Of a stretch of 64,000 nt of DNA, positions 16,697 to 25,984 are shown piece after piece; the stretch's first letter is position 1; the number at the start of each line of letters is the position of its first letter. The stretch comes from Leptolyngbya sp. FACHB-261 (GTDB lineage: Bacteria; Cyanobacteriota; Cyanobacteriia; FACHB-261): the NCBI RefSeq assembly GCF_014696065.1, contig NZ_JACJPL010000027.1, positions 868,001 to 932,000 of the forward strand, given 5' to 3'. The position numbers were made by a program, and so were the translations under genes. The notes below the pieces were generated by a model. It was not told where the DNA came from, ran no database searches, and saw only the letters and a program-made list of their open reading frames with translations.

Positions 16697-16940
16697 GGAA
16701 GGACTTCCAGAGGATCCTGGGGGAGCAATAAGCTTGCGTGTTTCCCCTTACCTTACTGCACCTACTGTTAGATGGCATCCGTTGCTGACGACAAACTTGC
16801 CGACTGACGGTTGCAGATTTGATAGAAAGTTCAGTCTCGCTTGGGTTGGAGACTGATCAAACAAGGGCAGAATAGGCTCACTCTGGCCCGAAACCGCCAA
16901 TCCAGCTTTAGTTTTCTCTCAGGTTCAATTAGAAATTCTT

Positions 16941-18122
16941 ATGAGTAGGAAAATCTCTAGCCCCGAGCGCTTCACCTACTGGCTAGAGCAGCGCTGGGTT
17001 AACCCTGCCTTTGCAGGTTGGTTGCTGAGCGGATTTGCTACTTTCTTCTTCCTCGCTGGAACCAACACTTTGGCGGGCTGGCTTTATGTAATCAGCGGTG
17101 TTAGCTTCGCGCTGCTCCTCTTGGGGGCCGTTCTGCCAGCCCGTTCGCTGCGCTCGATACAAGTCAGCCGTCGCCCAATTGCTCCAGTTAGCGCAGGGGA
17201 TGTACTCACTGTAGAGTTGCAAATTCATAACCAGACCGATCAAGCTCGGGGCCTACTGGTCGTCGAAGATTTAATTCCTTTTGTCATCGGACCACCTCAA
17301 TTGGAGGTAGTCGAGAATCTAGCACCTACTAGTAGCCACCGTTGGACTTACACAACCCCTACCGTCCCCCGTCGAGGCGTTTATCGCTGGCAAGAAGTCC
17401 AACTGCGCACCGCTGCACCCCTCGGTTTGTTCTGGTGCCGCCGTCAGCGCAATGCTCCAGCGGTGGCAGTAGTTTATCCAACTGTCTTGCCTTTAGCACA
17501 GTGTCCATTAGTCGATGAGATGGGACGTGAGACCAGCCAAACAAGACGTAGTTTGGAACACCGTTTTCTTGCCAGTACGGAAGGCGTCACTCGGTCACTG
17601 CGACCCTACCGTCGAGGCGACTCAACTCGCCTTATTCACTGGCGGACTAGTGCCCGTTATGGGGATTTGCGAGTGCGTGAGCTAGAACGCTCCACAGGTG
17701 TACAGGAGGTAGTCATTGCTCTGGACTGCCAGTGTAGTTGGAACCCAGAAGACTTTGAGCAGGCCGTGATCGCTGCCGCCTCACTCTACTTCTACGGGCG
17801 GCGGCGAAATTTGAGCACACGGTTGTGGAGTAGCGATACGGGCTTACTGCAAGGCGACCGGAGTGTTTTAGAGGTACTGGCTGCGATTCAACCTACGCCT
17901 CAACCCAGTACGGTGTCTGGACGCTCAACCCAACTCAAGCCAGCCAGTCTTCCTTCTCTGCCCCTAGCCTGGTTGAGCAGTAGTGCTCCTAGTCAGGCGC
18001 TACCACTAGGCAGTCGGGTCTTGCTTTGGGGAACTCAGTCACAGACTGAGCTGCCAGGATTAATCATTCAGCCCAACCAGCCACTTCAGAACCAGTTACA
18101 AGGCTTGGCGCAAATGGTTTAG
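16941..18122 (+). CDS. DUF58 domain protein
   Basis: 393 residues. Two closely spaced transmembrane segments at about residues 18-65 are followed by a cytoplasmic region; the DUF58 signature YRRGDSTRLIHWRTSARYGD lies at about 220-240, followed by a von-Willebrand-A-like strand (EVVIALDCQCSWNPEDFEQ). DUF58 proteins usually accompany MoxR ATPases and transglutaminase proteins. Here a transglutaminase-like SirB1 gene follows directly, but no MoxR is seen. The start ATG at 16941 has no obvious ribosome site. The role is probably envelope-related; this is inference. Confidence 0.85.
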   Translation: MSRKISSPERFTYWLEQRWVNPAFAGWLLSGFATFFFLAGTNTLAGWLYVISGVSFALLLLGAVLPARSLRSIQVSRRPIAPVSAGDVLTVELQIHNQTDQARGLLVVEDLIPFVIGPPQLEVVENLAPTSSHRWTYTTPTVPRRGVYRWQEVQLRTAAPLGLFWCRRQRNAPAVAVVYPTVLPLAQCPLVDEMGRETSQTRRSLEHRFLASTEGVTRSLRPYRRGDSTRLIHWRTSARYGDLRVRELERSTGVQEVVIALDCQCSWNPEDFEQAVIAAASLYFYGRRRNLSTRLWSSDTGLLQGDRSVLEVLAAIQPTPQPSTVSGRSTQLKPASLPSLPLAWLSSSAPSQALPLGSRVLLWGTQSQTELPGLIIQPNQPLQNQLQGLAQMV

Positions 18123-18202
18123 TGATCGCTCAGCTTGCGGGCCATAACTTCAGGTCAAACCGTAACTGGGTCACAATTGGGGAGTGTTCTCTGCCGCCTG
18201 CT

Positions 18203-19039
18203 ATGTCTGAGCTGAGCCTCCCCCCAGCCCATCGTCAGTTTCTACAAATCGCTCGTCTACCAGATTGTGACCTTACTACGGAGCATTTGGTTGAGGCTGC
18301 TTTCTGCATTGCAGCTCAGGCAAACCCTAGCTTGGATATCCCTCACTATCTAGCTCGACTTGAGGCGATGGCCGCCGATTTGCGCCTGCAGTTAGCTGAG
18401 GAGCGTTACCCATTGCGCTTGCTGCGGGGTATCAACCACTATTTGTTTAACGAACTTGGCTTTCAGGGCAACCGGAAGCAATATTATGACCCCCGCAATA
18501 GCTTTCTCAACGAAGTTATAGACCGACGCTTAGGTATTCCCATCACCCTTTCAATTCTCTACATGGCTTTGGGTGAGCGAGTCGGTTTGCCATTAGAGGG
18601 GGTTAATTTCCCAGGGCACTTTATATTGAGGCCCACCCAACAGGATTTAGAAATCTATGTAGATCCGTTTGAGCAGGGCGAAATTCTGTTCCAGCAGGAC
18701 TGCCAAGAGCGTTTGAACCAGATCACAGGCCCACTTCCTCTCAAACCAGAGTATTTAGCGACGGTGGGTCCTCGTCGCATTTTGAGCCGAGTGCTGACCA
18801 ATCTGAAATTTATTTACCTCAACCAAGGCGATCTGGAGCGAGTTCTCAGCGTGGTAGAGTGGTTACTCCTGTTAGATCCGGATGCGCTAGAGCATTTGCG
18901 AGACAGAGGTTTGCTCTACTACCAGAGCCAGCGCTACTTAGAGGCTCGCGCCGACCTGGAACTCTATCTAGACCGCGCCCCTCAGGCTAGTGATATCGCT
19001 GTGGTAGCTCGCCTGTTAGAGCGCTTGCGCCAGTTGTGA
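18203..19039 (+). CDS. SirB1-like transglutaminase-fold protein with TPR segment
   Basis: 278 residues from ATG 18203. The N-terminal and central parts match the SirB1_N (transglutaminase-like) family: LRGINHYLFNELGFQGN, YYDPRNSFLNEVIDRRLGIPITLSILYMALGERVGLPLEGVNFPGHFILR. The C-terminal third (about 190-278) is helical with TPR-like repeats (LERVLSVVEWLLLLDPDALEHLRDRGLLYYQ). The start is debatable: a GTG at 18122 overlaps the DUF58 stop by one base and would add 27 residues, suggesting translational coupling. Function of the family is not established. Confidence 0.85.
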   Translation: MSELSLPPAHRQFLQIARLPDCDLTTEHLVEAAFCIAAQANPSLDIPHYLARLEAMAADLRLQLAEERYPLRLLRGINHYLFNELGFQGNRKQYYDPRNSFLNEVIDRRLGIPITLSILYMALGERVGLPLEGVNFPGHFILRPTQQDLEIYVDPFEQGEILFQQDCQERLNQITGPLPLKPEYLATVGPRRILSRVLTNLKFIYLNQGDLERVLSVVEWLLLLDPDALEHLRDRGLLYYQSQRYLEARADLELYLDRAPQASDIAVVARLLERLRQL

Positions 19040-19171
19040 GCCACGCGTCAGACTTACATACCTAATGTCAATGTCAGTATTTGTAACGCGCGGTTCGTTT
19101 GAATTCCAGACCTGGAGTACAACTCACGTAATCTGCCCTCTCGCTGCCCTAAGGGGTCTGTAATTTCTGTT

Positions 19172-19525
19172 ATGACAAACGATCGCGGTAAAAACAAAGC
19201 TTCGGAAAAAAGCTTTCACCAGATGCGCAATTTTGCGGAAACCTACGCCCGCCGCACTGGCACTTATTTCTGCTCTGATCCCACGGTAGCGGTCGCCGTT
19301 ATTGAAGGGTTAGCAAAGCACAAGGACGAGTTTGGTTCGCCTCTGTGCCCCTGCCGCTACTACGAGGACAAGGAAGCAGAGGTCCATGCAACTTATTGGA
19401 ACTGCCCTTGTGTACCGATGCGGGAGCGCAAGGAATGCCACTGTATGCTCTTTCTCACGCCAGACAACCCCTTTGCGGGCCAAGAGCAGGCCGTTTCCCT
19501 TGTAGATGTCAGCTACGATGAGTGA
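19172..19525 (+). CDS. ftrC: Ferredoxin-thioredoxin reductase catalytic (beta) subunit
   Basis: 117 residues, the usual length. The cysteine signature of the FTR catalytic chain is complete: C at about 54 in YFCSDP, then CPCRYYEDKEAE, YWNCPCVPMRE and ECHCMLFL, which supply the 4Fe-4S ligands and the redox-active disulfide. The enzyme takes electrons from photosynthetically reduced ferredoxin and reduces thioredoxins that switch Calvin-cycle and other enzymes. It is diagnostic of oxygenic phototrophs. The variable subunit FtrV is not in the window. ATG start. Confidence 0.97.
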   Translation: MTNDRGKNKASEKSFHQMRNFAETYARRTGTYFCSDPTVAVAVIEGLAKHKDEFGSPLCPCRYYEDKEAEVHATYWNCPCVPMRERKECHCMLFLTPDNPFAGQEQAVSLVDVSYDE

Positions 19526-19580
19526 CCCTGAGTGATAGCTTCAAGGAGCGCTGTGAGTAGCAGGTAGGGCAGCATTGCCG

Positions 19581-19976
19581 ATGCATGAGGACGTGGCTCC
19601 TGCCTTCTGGCAAGGTGTTGAGCAGTTCAACCAGGGCGAGTTCTACGCTTGCCATGACACACTAGAAGCCCTATGGATGGAGGCAATAGAGCCCCCACGC
19701 TCTTTCTATCAAGGGGTTTTGCAGCTTGCTGTAGCCTGCTATCACCTAGGCAATCAGAACTGGCGAGGAGCTGTTGTCTTGTTAGGAGAAGGCATCAGCC
19801 GACTGAGGCGTTACCCCGATGACTACGGCGGCATAGATGTTGACGCTCTCCTCATTAGCAGTTCCGCACTCCTCACTGAGCTACAACGCCTCGGTCCTGA
19901 GGGCACGATCGAATTTCTAGCAGCCCTGTCCTCGCCCCAAGTCCTCTCGATTCAGCCGGTTTCTTCTCAAGGCTAA
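19581..19976 (+). CDS. DUF309 domain-containing protein
   Basis: 131 residues from ATG 19581 (a TTG at 19575 would add two). The DUF309 motif FWQGVEQFNQGEFYACHDTLEALWMEA is at about residues 9-35, followed by FYQGVLQLAVACYHLGNQNWRGAVVLL, giving an all-helical bundle with conserved His and Glu residues. DUF309 proteins are small, widespread in cyanobacteria and chloroplast-related bacteria, and have no assigned reaction. It sits 55 bp after ftrC on the same strand and may share its transcript. Confidence 0.85.
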   Translation: MHEDVAPAFWQGVEQFNQGEFYACHDTLEALWMEAIEPPRSFYQGVLQLAVACYHLGNQNWRGAVVLLGEGISRLRRYPDDYGGIDVDALLISSSALLTELQRLGPEGTIEFLAALSSPQVLSIQPVSSQG

Positions 19977-20171
19977 AGCAGGGGCAGAATTTAGAACTGT
20001 ACACTTCAAAGCATAAAAACATCAGTAGAGTAGGACATCAGCAGAATCTAAAAGCAGCTTGGAACCGACAGGAGTGGCCTACGTCCTGACAGCTAAGAGT
20101 GCCTCAATGGATTGCCGTAGGGTTGAGTAGGTCAGTATTCTGAGCAATAGTTGCTGTGAGGGCAGGTGTCA

Positions 20172-20654
20172 ATGCGTGTGCTTCTTGGGTTAGTGCTGTT
20201 ACCTGTGGGACTGCTACTAGGCGGACCACTGGCAGCTCAAAATACAGCTCCTAGGCCTGCACAACGAGCTGCTGCGCCTAGCAGTGGACGGGCAGTCTCT
20301 ATCCTCGCCGACGTGCAGGAAGCCAATGCGGTGACGGGTGTGGTTACCGCTCGGGGAAACGTGCGCATGAACTACCCAGCTCGCCAAATCCAGGCGACCT
20401 CTGATCAGGCCCAGTACTTCAGCCGGGAGCGCCGAATTGTGCTGACTGGTGATGTGTATATCAACCAGGCGGGCAATAGTCTGCGGGGCGAGAGAGTGGT
20501 CTATCTGATCGATCAAGGCCGCTTTGAGGCTCTGCCTCAAACCAACCAGCAGGTTGAGTCTATCTATTTGGTCCCGGATGCAGCTCCGGTAACTGCACAG
20601 CCATCAAGCAGTAATGCACAACCCTTCGACCCTAAGCGCGAGCTGAAACCCTGA
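20172..20654 (+). CDS. lptA: LptA/OstA-like periplasmic LPS transport protein
   Basis: 160 residues with an N-terminal signal peptide (MRVLLGLVLLPVGLLLGGPLAAQ) and one OstA/LptA beta domain (about residues 42-125: SILADVQEANAVTGVVTARGNVRMNY, ATSDQAQYFSRERRIVLTGDV). LptA bridges the inner and outer membranes in lipopolysaccharide export. It is followed by lptB at 114 bp and an LptF/G permease, so the three form an export gene set. The GTG at 20166 is an alternative start two codons upstream. The C-terminal tail is Pro/Ser-rich and probably disordered. Confidence 0.85.
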   Translation: MRVLLGLVLLPVGLLLGGPLAAQNTAPRPAQRAAAPSSGRAVSILADVQEANAVTGVVTARGNVRMNYPARQIQATSDQAQYFSRERRIVLTGDVYINQAGNSLRGERVVYLIDQGRFEALPQTNQQVESIYLVPDAAPVTAQPSSSNAQPFDPKRELKP

Positions 20655-20768
20655 ATCAGTCCACTAGAGCAGCCCTGACCACCAGTGCCCTTCAAAGATC
20701 CGGTTATGAAAATCGGTTATGGTGACAGAGCGACTTTCTATGAATTTCTCCAGATACAGTAGAAAACT

Positions 20769-21497
20769 GTGAAGCTAGCCCTAGACAACATCCACAAACG
20801 CTACGGAAAGCGCGAGGTCGTTAGTCGGGTCAGTCTCACAGTCAATCAGGGCGAGATTGTGGGCCTGCTGGGCCCTAACGGCGCTGGTAAGACTACTACG
20901 TTCTACATTGCCACCGGAGTTGAGCAGCCTGACCAGGGCAAAGTGTGCCTGGACCACCAGGAAATTACCCATCTGCCAATTCATGAGCGAGCCCGCCTAG
21001 GGATTGGCTATTTGCACCAGAAGCCCAGCATTTTTAGGGGCTTAACGGTCCGTGACAATATTCTTCTAGTGTTACAGCAGACCAACGTACCCCAGCGTGA
21101 GTGGCGACCTCGACTCAATCGCTTGCTTGAAGAGTTTCACCTTGGACATGTAGCCTCGACCTTGGGTATGTATATTTCCGGCGGTGAGCAGCGACGCACT
21201 GAAATTGCCCGTGCCTTAGCGACAGGAGCAACTGGACCTAAATTTCTGCTGCTAGATGAGCCGTTTGCGGGGGTCGATCCCATTGCCGTTGCCGATGTCC
21301 AAGACATCGTACGGCGTTTGGTGCAACGCAACATAGGCGTGTTAGTGACTGACCACAACGTCCGCGAGACCCTAGCGATTACAGATCGGGCCTACATTAT
21401 GCGTGAGGGCAAGATTCTCGCAGCTGGCAGCGCTGAGGATCTGTATACCGACCCATCAGTCCGCCAGTATTATCTAGGTCAGAGGTTTCAGAGGTGA
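20769..21497 (+). CDS. lptB: LPS export ABC transporter ATPase LptB
   Basis: 242 residues, GTG start. Walker A GPNGAGKT at residues 35-42, Q-loop region at YLHQKPSIFRGLTV, ABC signature SGGEQRR, Walker B FLLLDEPFAGVDP and the switch His in VTDHNVRETL. PSIFRxLTVxDNI and DHNVRETL are hallmarks of LptB rather than of general amino-acid ATPases. It energises extraction of LPS from the inner membrane with LptF/LptG; the matching permease gene follows 61 bp downstream and the LptA gene precedes it. Confidence 0.93.
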   Translation: MKLALDNIHKRYGKREVVSRVSLTVNQGEIVGLLGPNGAGKTTTFYIATGVEQPDQGKVCLDHQEITHLPIHERARLGIGYLHQKPSIFRGLTVRDNILLVLQQTNVPQREWRPRLNRLLEEFHLGHVASTLGMYISGGEQRRTEIARALATGATGPKFLLLDEPFAGVDPIAVADVQDIVRRLVQRNIGVLVTDHNVRETLAITDRAYIMREGKILAAGSAEDLYTDPSVRQYYLGQRFQR

Positions 21498-21558
21498 CGA
21501 GAACAGTGCTCCGTAGTTCTGGCCCTTGCAGTTTCCCTCGGCTCTGTCCAGTTGCACT

Positions 21559-22749
21559 ATGACCTTTGGCCCCGCTAAGCCTGCTGCCTCTCCACCTGCC
21601 AAGTCTAGAGGCTGGTACCTGCCCCAAATCTCGGTGATGGATGCCTATCTTGGGCAGGAGTTGACACTCCCGTTTGTGTTCGGCGTCGGCGCATTTTCCT
21701 CGATTGGGCTGTCAATCGGTTCGCTTCTGTACCTGGTTCGTCAGGTAGCAGAGTCAGGCTTGCCGATTATGCTGGCCCTTCAGATTTTCGCGTTGCAAAT
21801 GCCGTACTTTGTGGCGTTGGCCTTTCCCATGTCAACGCTGCTGGCAACCTTAATGGCCTACGGACGGCTCTCTGATGATCACGAGATTATTGCCTTACGC
21901 GGTTGCGGCATCAGCGTCTATCGGTTGTTTCTGCCTGCTCTAGTGCTGAGTCTGGTCGTCACAGGAATGACGTTCCTATTTAACGAAGTCGTCGTGCCTT
22001 CAGCCAATTATCGGGCCTCCGTCATGTTAGACGCGGCTCTTAATGGCGACCGGAATGATTTTCAAGATACCAACATCCTTTACAACCAGTACGACGACCT
22101 TAAGCAGCCTGACGGACAAGAGCAACGGGTGCTCACGCGTCTGTTTTACGCCCGCGAATTTGATGGGCGACAAATGCGTGGGCTGACGGTGCTGGACTTT
22201 AGTGAAGGCTCTGTATCGCAAATCATTTCGGCTGAAACAGCTGATTGGCAACCCAAAAGCAATCGGTGGCGCTTTTACAACGGCACAATCTATCTCATCT
22301 CGCAGGATGGCTCCTACCGCAACATCTTGCGGTTTCAACAGCACGAAGCGAATCTGCCACGGGCGCCGCTGGACCTCGCACAGGAGCGGCGAGGTACCGA
22401 TGAGATGAATATTGTCGAACTGAATCGTTATATCGACTTGATCAGACCGACAAGCGATGCTAAAAAGCTGCGCAAGCTCTATGTGCGCCTCCAGCAAAAG
22501 CTAGCGTTTCCGTTCGTCTGTGTGGCATTTGCCTTGGTTGGGGCCTCCCTTGGCTTACGGATTAAGCGCAGCGGTAAAGGCTTAGGCCTAGGCCTGAGCG
22601 TACTGATTATTTTCATGTACTACGTACTCCTGTTTATTACAGGCGCATTGGGGCAGGTGGGCGCACTTTCCCCCTTTGTAGCGGCTTGGTCTCCAGTATG
22701 GGTTGCACTAGTCGCAGGCACTTTTCTCCTGTGGCGCGCGGCACGCTAA
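21559..22749 (+). CDS. LptF/LptG (YjgP/YjgQ) family permease
   Basis: 396 residues from ATG 21559 (a later ATG in the MDAYLGQEL motif is possible). Three transmembrane segments lie in the first 140 residues (FVFGVGAFSSIGLSIGSLLYL, MLALQIFALQMPYFVALAFPM) and three near the C-terminus (LAFPFVCVAFALVGASLGLRI and onward), enclosing a periplasmic beta-jellyroll of about 150 residues. This is the LptF/LptG fold. Many cyanobacteria carry a single YjgP/YjgQ gene, so I give no F or G letter. It forms the inner-membrane part of the LPS exporter with LptB. Confidence 0.9.
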   Translation: MTFGPAKPAASPPAKSRGWYLPQISVMDAYLGQELTLPFVFGVGAFSSIGLSIGSLLYLVRQVAESGLPIMLALQIFALQMPYFVALAFPMSTLLATLMAYGRLSDDHEIIALRGCGISVYRLFLPALVLSLVVTGMTFLFNEVVVPSANYRASVMLDAALNGDRNDFQDTNILYNQYDDLKQPDGQEQRVLTRLFYAREFDGRQMRGLTVLDFSEGSVSQIISAETADWQPKSNRWRFYNGTIYLISQDGSYRNILRFQQHEANLPRAPLDLAQERRGTDEMNIVELNRYIDLIRPTSDAKKLRKLYVRLQQKLAFPFVCVAFALVGASLGLRIKRSGKGLGLGLSVLIIFMYYVLLFITGALGQVGALSPFVAAWSPVWVALVAGTFLLWRAAR

Positions 22750-22771
22750 CAACCTAGTCTTGGGTAAAACC

Positions 22772-24031
22772 ATGCCGATCCGAATTCTGCACTTGTCAGA
22801 CATCCATTTAGGCAGTGGTTTAGCCCATGGACGGCTGAACCCCCAAACTGGACAAAATACGCGTTTCGAGGACTTTACCCAGGCTCTTTCTTTGTGCATT
22901 GAGAGAGCTTTAACGGAACCGGTAGATTTAGTTTTGTTTGGCGGCGATGCCTTCCCTGACGCAACACCAGCACCTCTGATCCAAGAGGCGTTTGCCCGTC
23001 AATTTCGCCGACTGGCCGATGCTGGTATTCCAACAGTGCTGTTAGTAGGTAACCATGACCAGCATGCGCAGGGTATCGGCGGCGCTTCTCTAAATATCTA
23101 CCGGACATTAGGCGTCCCCGGCTTCATCGTAGGTGACCGCCTAACCACTCACCGCATCGAAACCCGTAGTGGCCCATTACAGGTCACTACTCTCCCCTGG
23201 CTCACTCGCTCTACCCTGCTGACCCGCAGCGAAACTCAAGGTTTATCTCTAGCTGCAATCAACCGCTTGCTGCTTGAGAAGCTACAGCTAGCTTTAGAAG
23301 GTGAGGTTCGCCAACTGGACCCGCAACTGCCTACGGTTTTGCTGGCCCATCTGATGGTTGAGACTGCTACTTGGGGAGCCGAACGCTTTTTGGCAGTCGG
23401 TCGAGGCTTGACTGTGCCATTAGGCGTGCTGACTCGGGACTGCTTCGACTATGTAGCTCTAGGACATGTCCACAAGCATCAAATTCTGGCTCAGCAACCG
23501 CCTGTCGTCTACCCTGGCAGCATCGAGCGGGTCGACTTTGGTGAGGAGCATGAGCCTAAGGGTTTTGTACGGGTTGACTTAGTCAAGGGTGAGGCAACTG
23601 TGCAGTTCTGTCCTCTAGCTGTACGGCCCTTCCGAACTCTCAGCGTTGATGTCACCAACCAAGCCAATCCGCAAACTAGCTTGGAGCAAGCAATTTTAGG
23701 GGCTGATATCCAAGGCAGCGTTGTACGGCTGGTTTATCGACTGCGGCCTGAGCAACTTAGCCAGATCGACCGCTCCACGCTACATCAACTGCTGGCAGTA
23801 GCTCACACCGCTACATTGATTCCGGAAGTGGTTAACTTAGTTGAGCGTGCTCGTTGGCCTAACCTAAGCAGCGCAGCCCTAGACCCATTGACCGCTTTAC
23901 AAGCTTATTTGAAGGGGCGGGAAGAACTGACCCAGCTTGAACCAGACTTAATGGAAGCCGCTCGTAATCTGCTCACTGAGACTCACACGAGTATAGAAGA
24001 GGCTGTCCAGGAGCAGTTGCGTCTGTTGTAG
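22772..24031 (+). CDS. sbcD: SbcD-like DNA repair exonuclease (metallophosphoesterase)
   Basis: 419 residues from ATG 22772, 22 bp after the LptF/G-type gene. The Mre11/SbcD metallophosphoesterase motifs are complete: LSDIHLG (D-x-H at residues 9-11), FGGDAFPD, VGNHDQH, a histidine in LLAHLMVE and LGHVHKHQ. The C-terminal 130 residues are less conserved, as in the SbcD capping domain. SbcD works with the SbcC ATPase to open hairpins and cut DNA ends; no sbcC is seen here. A second, less similar SbcD-like gene lies at 34929. Confidence 0.88.
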   Translation: MPIRILHLSDIHLGSGLAHGRLNPQTGQNTRFEDFTQALSLCIERALTEPVDLVLFGGDAFPDATPAPLIQEAFARQFRRLADAGIPTVLLVGNHDQHAQGIGGASLNIYRTLGVPGFIVGDRLTTHRIETRSGPLQVTTLPWLTRSTLLTRSETQGLSLAAINRLLLEKLQLALEGEVRQLDPQLPTVLLAHLMVETATWGAERFLAVGRGLTVPLGVLTRDCFDYVALGHVHKHQILAQQPPVVYPGSIERVDFGEEHEPKGFVRVDLVKGEATVQFCPLAVRPFRTLSVDVTNQANPQTSLEQAILGADIQGSVVRLVYRLRPEQLSQIDRSTLHQLLAVAHTATLIPEVVNLVERARWPNLSSAALDPLTALQAYLKGREELTQLEPDLMEAARNLLTETHTSIEEAVQEQLRLL

Positions 24032-24087
24032 CCTGATTAGGAGGGGGTTGCGTAGGCCTACCCTCGATTCGCCCTACTGATGCCGCT

Positions 24088-24705
24088 TTGGTGCACCGTT
24101 TTCTTTTGTTTTACAAACCCTATGACGTCTTGAGCCAGTTCACAGATGAAGGCTTAGACAAAAGCTCAGCTGGCTCAAACGCCCATTCCGTAGAATCTCG
24201 ACGACGCACGCTTAAAGACTATATTTCTGTGCCCTCAGTGTACGCGGTAGGCCGTTTAGACCGGGATAGCGAAGGGTTACTGTTGCTCACTAGCGATGGC
24301 CAACTACAGCATCGCTTGAGCGATCCACGTTTTGCACACCCTCGCACTTACTGGGTTCAGGTTGAGCGAATTCCTGATCAAGCTGCCCTAAACCAGTTGC
24401 GGCAGGGTCTAGTAATTCAGAACTATCGCACTCGTCCAGCCCAAGTGCGACTGCTGAGCGAAGAGCCAACCCTACCACCGCGAGAGCCACCGATTCGTTT
24501 TCGCAAGCAGGTGCCAACAGCCTGGCTAGAGATGACGCTGACCGAAGGCCGCAACCGACAGGTTCGCCGCATGACAGCCGCAGTTGGTTTTCCCACGCTG
24601 CGGCTGGTGCGGGTTGCTATTGGCAAGCTGCGACTGGAGGGCTTAGAACCAGGTCAGTGGCGCGATTTGACCCCAACTGAGTTGGAGCAGCTTCGGAGAT
24701 TTTAG
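24088..24705 (+). CDS. 23S rRNA pseudouridine synthase, RluB/RluE/RsuA family
   Basis: 205 residues. The catalytic loop [14 protein letters not shown] is at 55-68 with the nucleophilic Asp at 58, and GRNRQVRRM is near 150. [15 protein letters not shown] at the start is the usual first strand; there is no S4 domain in front, which favours an RluE-like enzyme acting on 23S rRNA. An insertion of about 15 polar residues (25-40) separates the first strand from the core. The start is TTG 24088 or GTG 24091. It converges with the GH19 gene 36 bp downstream. Confidence 0.9.
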   Translation: MVHRFLLFYKPYDVLSQFTDEGLDKSSAGSNAHSVESRRRTLKDYISVPSVYAVGRLDRDSEGLLLLTSDGQLQHRLSDPRFAHPRTYWVQVERIPDQAALNQLRQGLVIQNYRTRPAQVRLLSEEPTLPPREPPIRFRKQVPTAWLEMTLTEGRNRQVRRMTAAVGFPTLRLVRVAIGKLRLEGLEPGQWRDLTPTELEQLRRF

Positions 24706-24741
24706 AGGGAATGACTAGAGTTCAAGACTACAGCCGTTCGC

Positions 24742-25521
24742 TCACTTAATAGCTGCTTTGGCTCGGGTGTAATAGCTCACGCGGTCGTCGTAGCCGTTAT
24801 AACCCCCATTAATGCGACGGGTAATCTCTCTAAACTTACCGACATCAGCTAATGAATTGAGACCACGACTTTTCCAAAAGTAAGCTGCAGAACGCGCCGA
24901 GACAGTCGGGTCCATTAACTTGAGCGGATTAGCCTCTAGATTGACACCCAAGACTCGACCGATTTCCCGATAGTTAGCGCGACCCGTTACTTGGATCAAT
25001 CCTCGACCTTTGTAACGCCGACCGTCACCAGGGTGGGTATTACCCAGGTCCCGCCGCCCTTCGTAGGCGGCACCAGAAGCGATTTCCTCCTTATACCGAA
25101 AAGCGCCACTCTCATGGGCAAGCTGAGCAATAAACGCTCGTTGCCGATTCGGGGTTGTGATGCCGAACTCCTGCATCGCCTGGTTCAAAGGGCCAAGGTA
25201 GGTAGCAATGTCCTGCGCCTTAGCTGTCGGCATGATCGCTTTCAGCTGGGCTGCCGAGAGTCCACACACCGCAGACTGAGACTTAACATCCTGCTCTAGC
25301 GTTGCCAGAGTAGTCGGCCCTACTTCACCCGGGCTACTCAGCTTATGAGCTGCCTTCCAGTGATTAAGAGCTTGAGTCGTGGTAGGGCCGAACTGGCCAT
25401 CCTCCGTGAGCTTTGGAGTTGCAGGTGGAGCCGCCCGATTGAGCAAATACTGAAGATGCTTCACGTCATCTCCAGTCATACCAGCTTTCAAAATTCGAGG
25501 CGGCGCTTGTGTATTAGTCAT
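24742..25521 (-). CDS. GH19 chitinase/lysozyme-like protein with peptidoglycan-binding domain
   Basis: 259 residues, ATG start. Residues about 10-78 are a PG_binding_1 domain (LKAGMTGDDVKHLQYLLNR, DGQFGPTTTQALNHWK). Residues about 95-259 are a glycoside hydrolase family 19 domain: catalytic acid E137 in AHESGAF, the second acidic site at E145/E146, the GRGLIQVTGRANY signature at 172-184, and INGGYNGYDDR. Such fusions hydrolyse peptidoglycan or chitin and are common as phage endolysins and bacterial autolysins. No signal peptide is visible, so export would need a holin or lysis. No other phage genes surround it. Confidence 0.9.
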   Translation of the reverse strand: MTNTQAPPRILKAGMTGDDVKHLQYLLNRAAPPATPKLTEDGQFGPTTTQALNHWKAAHKLSSPGEVGPTTLATLEQDVKSQSAVCGLSAAQLKAIMPTAKAQDIATYLGPLNQAMQEFGITTPNRQRAFIAQLAHESGAFRYKEEIASGAAYEGRRDLGNTHPGDGRRYKGRGLIQVTGRANYREIGRVLGVNLEANPLKLMDPTVSARSAAYFWKSRGLNSLADVGKFREITRRINGGYNGYDDRVSYYTRAKAAIK

Positions 25522-25984
25522 GGTGAGTCACCAGCTTTGGAAGTTTAAAAGTAAACAGCTGTCTTGCCAGATTCGCTAGTTCCTAAAATCATGTCGCGAA
25601 CGTCACTAAAGCCAACTTAATCTTCTATTATTCTCTAGATCATAGGGGCTTGAGGAAAGCCAATCCCCAACTGGCTCCAAGCTGTGAAAGCTAAACTCGC
25701 ACAATTTTTGATACTCACTGTTCGCCTTAGGCTTGACAAAGTTATGTAACAAAAAACTGGGGTAACTAGATTTTTATACTCCAGGGTTTTGATCTCTAAA
25801 TTTGTGGTACTCAGGACAACAATCACTGCTTTCATGATTGCTTAACGGACCCGAAAAAACTTGGAATTTTCCTTTAGCCAGTTTAAGGCTGAAATAGCCT
25901 GAGTCTGTTTGCTGAAGCAGATTACAGCATCAAGACTTGTCTTTAAGCTCCAAGCTATGTTGTGCGTAGCGTCCCGAGCTTGTC
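25522..25984. other. AT-rich intergenic stretch
   Basis: About 463 bp without a gene. A TTGACA box occurs at 25733-25738 but no good TATAAT lies at the right spacing. A minus-strand frame at 25635-25835 lacks a ribosome site and looks spurious. Confidence 0.45.

Noticed and set aside
25635-25835. Minus-strand frame of 66 codons
   Set aside because: AT-rich intergenic DNA, no ribosome site, no homology that I can recognise.
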